DNA of 7,682 nt from positions 1 through 7,682 of the forward strand of contig CALDSL010000284.1 in assembly GCA_937920255.1 (NCBI GenBank), read 5' to 3'. Position 1 is the stretch's first letter. Each line of letters opens with the position of its first letter. Of this stretch, positions 4,895-7,682 are shown piece by piece. Made by a program: the position numbers and the translations under genes. Source of the stretch: an uncultured Anaerolineaceae bacterium. GTDB lineage: Bacteria > Chloroflexota > Anaerolineae > Anaerolineales > Anaerolineaceae. The notes under the pieces were generated by a model. The model was not told where the DNA came from. It did not search any database and saw only the letters and a program-made list of their open reading frames with translations.

Positions 4895-5963
4895 CCACTC
4901 CGGCGGCTGACAGGCGCTCGGATTCATCCCGCAGCGAAAGCTCCTCGATGAACATATCCAGGTCGCCGTCAAGCACCGCGCTGATGTTGAAGGATGATAC
5001 ATTGATGCGGTGGTCGGTGACGCGCGACTGGGGGAAGTTGTAGGTGCGGATCTTCTCCGAACGCTCGCCGGTGCCGACCTGCGAGCGGCGCGATTCTTCC
5101 TGCTCGGCCTGCCGCTTTTCCTCTTCCATCTCATAAAGCCGCGCGCGCAGGATACTCATGGCGCGCAGCCGGTTTTGCAACTGCGAGCGCTCATCCTGGC
5201 AGGCGACGACAATGCCGGTGGGAAGATGGGTGATGCGGATGGCGGTGGCGTTTTTCTGCACGTTTTGCCCGCCCGCGCCCGAGGACCGGAACACGTCGAC
5301 ACGGATATCCGACTCGGGGATTTGAACGTCCACATCTTCGACTTCGGCCAGCACCGCCACGGTGATCGTGGAGGTGTGGATGCGCCCGGAGGCCTCGGTG
5401 GCCGGCACACGCTGGACGCGGTGCACGCCAGACTCGAATTTGAGCTTGGAATAGGCACCCTTGCCTTTGATCAGCATCACGATTTCTTTAAAGCCGCCAA
5501 TGCCGGTTTCATTTTGCGACAGCACTTCGATCTTCCAGCCGCGGCGCTCAGCATAACGGGTGTAGATGCGCACCAGGTCGGCGGCAAACAGGGCGGCTTC
5601 ATCTCCGCCCGTCCCGGCGCGGATTTCGACAATCACGTTGCGCTCGTCGCGCGGGTCTTTGGGGATCAGCAGGCTCTTCAGGCGCGCTTCCAGCGGGCCA
5701 ACCTGGGGTTGCAGGTCCTCCAACTCGGCCTGGGCCAGCGCGCGCATTTCTTCATCGTCTGTGTCCTGCAGCGCGCGGGCTTCGTCGATGCGTTCCAGTA
5801 CGCTGCGGTAGTTCTTGGCCACTGACACGACTTCTTCCATATCCGAACGCTCTTTGGCCAGTTCGGCCGCCCGCTGGTAATCGTTGGCTGATTCTTCCAG
5901 TTGCCGGCCGAGTTCGTCGTAGCGTTCTTCTATCCCTGTAATTTTTTCCAGCATCTCAGACAT
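4878..5963 (-). CDS. prfA: Peptide chain release factor 1
   Basis: Class I release factor recognising UAA and UAG at the ribosomal A site and triggering peptide release. At 361 residues it has the usual RF1 length. Residues 1 to about 95 are a charged, coiled-coil-rich N-terminal domain. GTGGDEAALFAADL (117-130) opens the PCRF region. The codon-reading tripeptide is PAT (187-189, in HRVQRVPATE), which marks RF1 rather than RF2. The catalytic GGQ is at 231-233, within SSGAGGQNVQKNATAIRITH. TYNFPQSRVTDHRIN is the conserved C-terminal signature. The protein ends in five aspartates, encoded where it overlaps prmC. The ATG at 5963 has no strong ribosome binding site at the usual distance (GAGGA is 13 bases away); an internal ATG at codon 4 is the alternative. 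It is the first gene of the prfA-prmC-tsaC operon. Confidence 0.97.
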   Translation of the reverse strand: MSEMLEKITGIEERYDELGRQLEESANDYQRAAELAKERSDMEEVVSVAKNYRSVLERIDEARALQDTDDEEMRALAQAELEDLQPQVGPLEARLKSLLIPKDPRDERNVIVEIRAGTGGDEAALFAADLVRIYTRYAERRGWKIEVLSQNETGIGGFKEIVMLIKGKGAYSKLKFESGVHRVQRVPATEASGRIHTSTITVAVLAEVEDVDVQIPESDIRVDVFRSSGAGGQNVQKNATAIRITHLPTGIVVACQDERSQLQNRLRAMSILRARLYEMEEEKRQAEQEESRRSQVGTGERSEKIRTYNFPQSRVTDHRINVSSFNISAVLDGDLDMFIEELSLRDESERLSAAGVDDDDD

Positions 5964-6020
5964 ACGCTGCCGTCATTCCTCTACGCGCGGTTGCGCCAAA
6001 TTTTTGCTTTCAACCGGGAA

Positions 6021-6029
6021 ATTATACCA
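6021..6029 (-). promoter_or_regulatory. Extended -10 promoter of the prfA operon
   Basis: On the minus strand TGG precedes a perfect TATAAT (6026-6021), the extended -10 form TGnTATAAT. The -35 region has no good match, which is usual for extended -10 promoters. Transcription would start near 6014, about 50 bases before the prfA ATG. Confidence 0.65.
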
Positions 6030-6110
6030 GTTATCCCCGCCTTTCGCCGGGTGGAACGCGGGCAAGGCGCGAAGAATAGCTGTACAATAATAGTCACCCG
6101 GGCATTTCAT

Positions 6111-6139
6111 TGGACAAAATATGGCTGTTTGGTCATGAT
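6111..6139 (+). promoter_or_regulatory. Possible cydA promoter
   Basis: TGGACA (6111-6116, 5 of 6) and CATGAT (6134-6139, 4 of 6) are 17 bases apart, upstream of cydA. An alternative -10, GATAAT (6137-6142), would need a 20-base spacer. The area is AT-rich and repetitive (ATGATAATGATAA), fitting a promoter, but the exact site is uncertain. Confidence 0.35.
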
Positions 6140-6155
6140 AATGATAAAATTCACA

Positions 6156-6178
6156 AAATCGTATTCTGCCTACGATTT
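6156..6178. repeat. Perfect 8-bp inverted repeat in the cydA leader
   Basis: AAATCGTA (6156-6163) and TACGATTT (6171-6178) flank a 7-base centre. The repeat lies between the possible cydA promoter and the ribosome binding site. It is either an operator for a redox or oxygen regulator or a hairpin in the leader mRNA. No T run follows, so it is not a terminator on the plus strand. Confidence 0.5.
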
Positions 6179-6223
6179 CCCGGTATACCAGTAACTTATC
6201 TACAGTTCGGAAATTCCAACCTC

Positions 6224-6229
6224 AGGAGG
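6224..6229 (+). promoter_or_regulatory. Strong cydA ribosome binding site
   Basis: AGGAGG, 9 bases before the ATG at 6239, decides this start over the in-frame ATG at 6110. The site lies in a perfect 10-base palindrome, GAGGATCCTC (6226-6235). Confidence 0.85.
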
Positions 6230-6238
6230 ATCCTCTAT

Positions 6239-7636
6239 ATGAACGTGCAAACGCTGTCGCAGTGGCAGTTTGCAATCACGTGCGTTTATCATTTCTTCTT
6301 TGTGCCGCTGACTCTTGGGCTATCGGTGCTGGTGGCAGTGATGCAGACGCAGTACGTGCGCACCGGCCAGCAGGTGTACAAAGCCATGACCAAATTCTGG
6401 GGCAAATTGTTCCTGATCAATTTCGCCATGGGCGTGGTCACCGGCATCGTGATGGAATTTCAATTTGGCATGAACTGGGCCAATTACTCGCGCTACGTGG
6501 GCGACATCTTCGGCGCGCCGCTGGCGATTGAAGCTCTGCTGGCCTTCTTCCTCGAATCGACCTTCCTGGGGATCTGGATTTTCGGCTGGGACAGACTCTC
6601 CAAGGGCGTGCACCTGGCCTCGATCTGGCTGGTGGCCATCGGCTCGAACATCTCCGCGCTGTGGATCCTGATCGCCAACTCGTTCATGCAGCAGCCGGTG
6701 GGCTACCGCATCGAAGGCGGCCGCGCGGTGATGACGGATTTTGGCGCGCTGCTCGGCAACCAGAATGTGTGGGTGCAGTTCCCGCACGTGGTCACCTCGG
6801 CGCTGGTGACAGCGTCGTTCTTTGTGCTGGGCATCAGCGCGTATCACCTGGTGCGCAAGCATCAGGCCGATTTCTTCGAGCGCTCGTTCCGGCTGGCGGC
6901 GACGGTGGGTTCGGTGGCGGTGCTGCTGGTAATCCTCATCGGGCATACTCAGGCGCAGCACATGGTAGTGACCCAACCGATGAAAATGGCGGCCGCCGAG
7001 GCGCTATGGGAAAGCGAAAATCCGGCCTCGTTCTCGCTGCTCACGATTGGCGATGAAGCCAACCGCCGCGACGTGTGGGCCATCCGCATTCCCAATCTGC
7101 TCAGCCTGATGGCCTACAACCGACTGGACGGCGAGGTAAAGGGTATCCTGAACCTGCAGCAGGAGTATGAGGCCACCTACGGCCCGGGCAATTATGTGCC
7201 TCCCATCGCGATCAGCTACTGGACCTTCCGCATCATGGTGGGCGCCGGGTTCTTGATGCTGGGGATCGCTTTGTATTCGCTGCTGCACGTGATGCAGGGC
7301 AAAAAACTGGGCGCGATCAAATTCCTCAACCTGTTCCCCTTCGCCATCGCCCTGCCCTATATCGCCAACACAACCGGCTGGATGCTCACCGAAATGGGCC
7401 GCCAACCGTGGATCGTATTTGGGCTGCTGAAAACCGAACAAGCCTATTCGACTTCGCTGACGCCCGGTATGGTGCTGTCTACGCTGGTGATCTTTACCCT
7501 GCTGTACGGGGTATTGATGGTGGCGGATGTGTACCTGCTGCGCAAGTTTGCGGTAGCCGGGCCGGAAGCGGTTCGCCCGGCAACCAAGAAGGAGCAGCGC
7601 ATGCGCACCACGGAAGAAGAAAGCTACTGGGAGTAG
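6239..7636 (+). CDS. cydA: Cytochrome bd-type quinol oxidase subunit I
   Basis: Membrane subunit of cytochrome bd oxidase, which oxidises quinol and reduces O2 to water without pumping protons. It carries hemes b558, b595 and d and works at low O2. The 465-residue protein has about nine hydrophobic segments. Residues matching the known E. coli ligands and key sites are His18 (b595), Glu98 and Glu106 (proton path, in IEALLAFFLES), His183 and Met333 (b558), Arg331, Glu385 in the GRQPW signature region (WMLTEMGRQPW, 381-391), and Lys249/Glu254 of the quinol-binding Q loop. The protein is shorter than the E. coli enzyme (about 520 residues) because it lacks the Q-loop insertion, so it belongs to the short-Q-loop type. 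The ATG at 6239 has AGGAGG at good spacing. It is followed after 10 bases by cydB in one operon and is transcribed away from prfA. Confidence 0.97.
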   Translation: MNVQTLSQWQFAITCVYHFFFVPLTLGLSVLVAVMQTQYVRTGQQVYKAMTKFWGKLFLINFAMGVVTGIVMEFQFGMNWANYSRYVGDIFGAPLAIEALLAFFLESTFLGIWIFGWDRLSKGVHLASIWLVAIGSNISALWILIANSFMQQPVGYRIEGGRAVMTDFGALLGNQNVWVQFPHVVTSALVTASFFVLGISAYHLVRKHQADFFERSFRLAATVGSVAVLLVILIGHTQAQHMVVTQPMKMAAAEALWESENPASFSLLTIGDEANRRDVWAIRIPNLLSLMAYNRLDGEVKGILNLQQEYEATYGPGNYVPPIAISYWTFRIMVGAGFLMLGIALYSLLHVMQGKKLGAIKFLNLFPFAIALPYIANTTGWMLTEMGRQPWIVFGLLKTEQAYSTSLTPGMVLSTLVIFTLLYGVLMVADVYLLRKFAVAGPEAVRPATKKEQRMRTTEEESYWE

Positions 7637-7646
7637 GAGAACAGCC

Positions 7647-7682
7647 ATGGACCTCAATACCCTCTGGTTTATCTTGATCGGC
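7647..7682 (+). CDS. cydB: Cytochrome bd oxidase subunit II, first 12 codons
   Basis: The frame starting at the ATG reads MDLNTLWFILIG to the window edge, the typical CydB N-terminus leading into its first membrane helix. AGGAG (7635-7639) overlaps the cydA stop codon and lies 7 bases before the ATG. CydB is the partner of CydA in the oxidase heterodimer. Position directly after cydA makes the call secure despite the short length seen. Confidence 0.9.
   Translation, partial: MDLNTLWFILIG

Noticed and set aside
5956..5976. Six-codon leader peptide (MTAAYV) overlapping the prfA start
   Set aside because: No correctly spaced ribosome binding site and no regulatory codon pattern; probably chance.
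6151..6157. Half-site resembling a Rex operator (TTCACAA) before cydA
   Set aside because: The matching left half-site is absent at the expected distance, so a Rex site is not supported.
6320..6976. 218-codon minus-strand frame opposite cydA
   Set aside because: His/Gln/Arg-rich shadow of cydA with no ribosome binding site or family motif.

Overview
The window looks like ordinary chromosomal DNA of a GC-rich, free-living bacterium, most plausibly a member of the Chloroflexota (Anaerolineae-like). The basis is the prfA-prmC-tsaC cluster, an acidic lipoprotein with a Thr/Pro/Val-rich linker, a long eukaryote-type formate-tetrahydrofolate ligase, and palindromic intergenic repeats. The taxonomic call is inference. 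There is no phage, plasmid, CRISPR, tRNA or rRNA signal.

Layout. (1) 1-1522, minus: fhs, cut by the left edge. (2) 1523-2122: about 600 bases without a convincing gene. It is packed with inverted repeats, including a nested pair of inverted repeats (1782-1993), and holds two minus-strand terminator-like hairpins and a possible fhs promoter. (3) 2123-3214, minus: a secreted acidic lipoprotein built from two PRC-barrel-like halves, with its own promoter and a strong intrinsic terminator. (4) 3408-5963, minus: a tight operon prfA -> prmC -> tsaC, read from an extended -10 promoter near 6021. (5) 5964-6238: the divergent prfA/cydA control region. (6) 6239-7682, plus: cydA complete and the first 12 codons of cydB.

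How the genes fit together. prfA, prmC and tsaC all serve translation. RF1 ends translation at UAA/UAG, PrmC methylates the glutamine of its GGQ motif, and TsaC makes the threonylcarbamoyl-AMP used for tRNA t6A. prfA and prmC overlap by 17 bases. cydAB encodes a high-affinity quinol oxidase, so the organism respires O2, probably at low tension. Fhs feeds formate into the one-carbon folate pool. No gene here forms a recognisable new system. The least explained parts are the repeat island upstream of fhs, the two-domain lipoprotein and the hairpin in the cydA leader.
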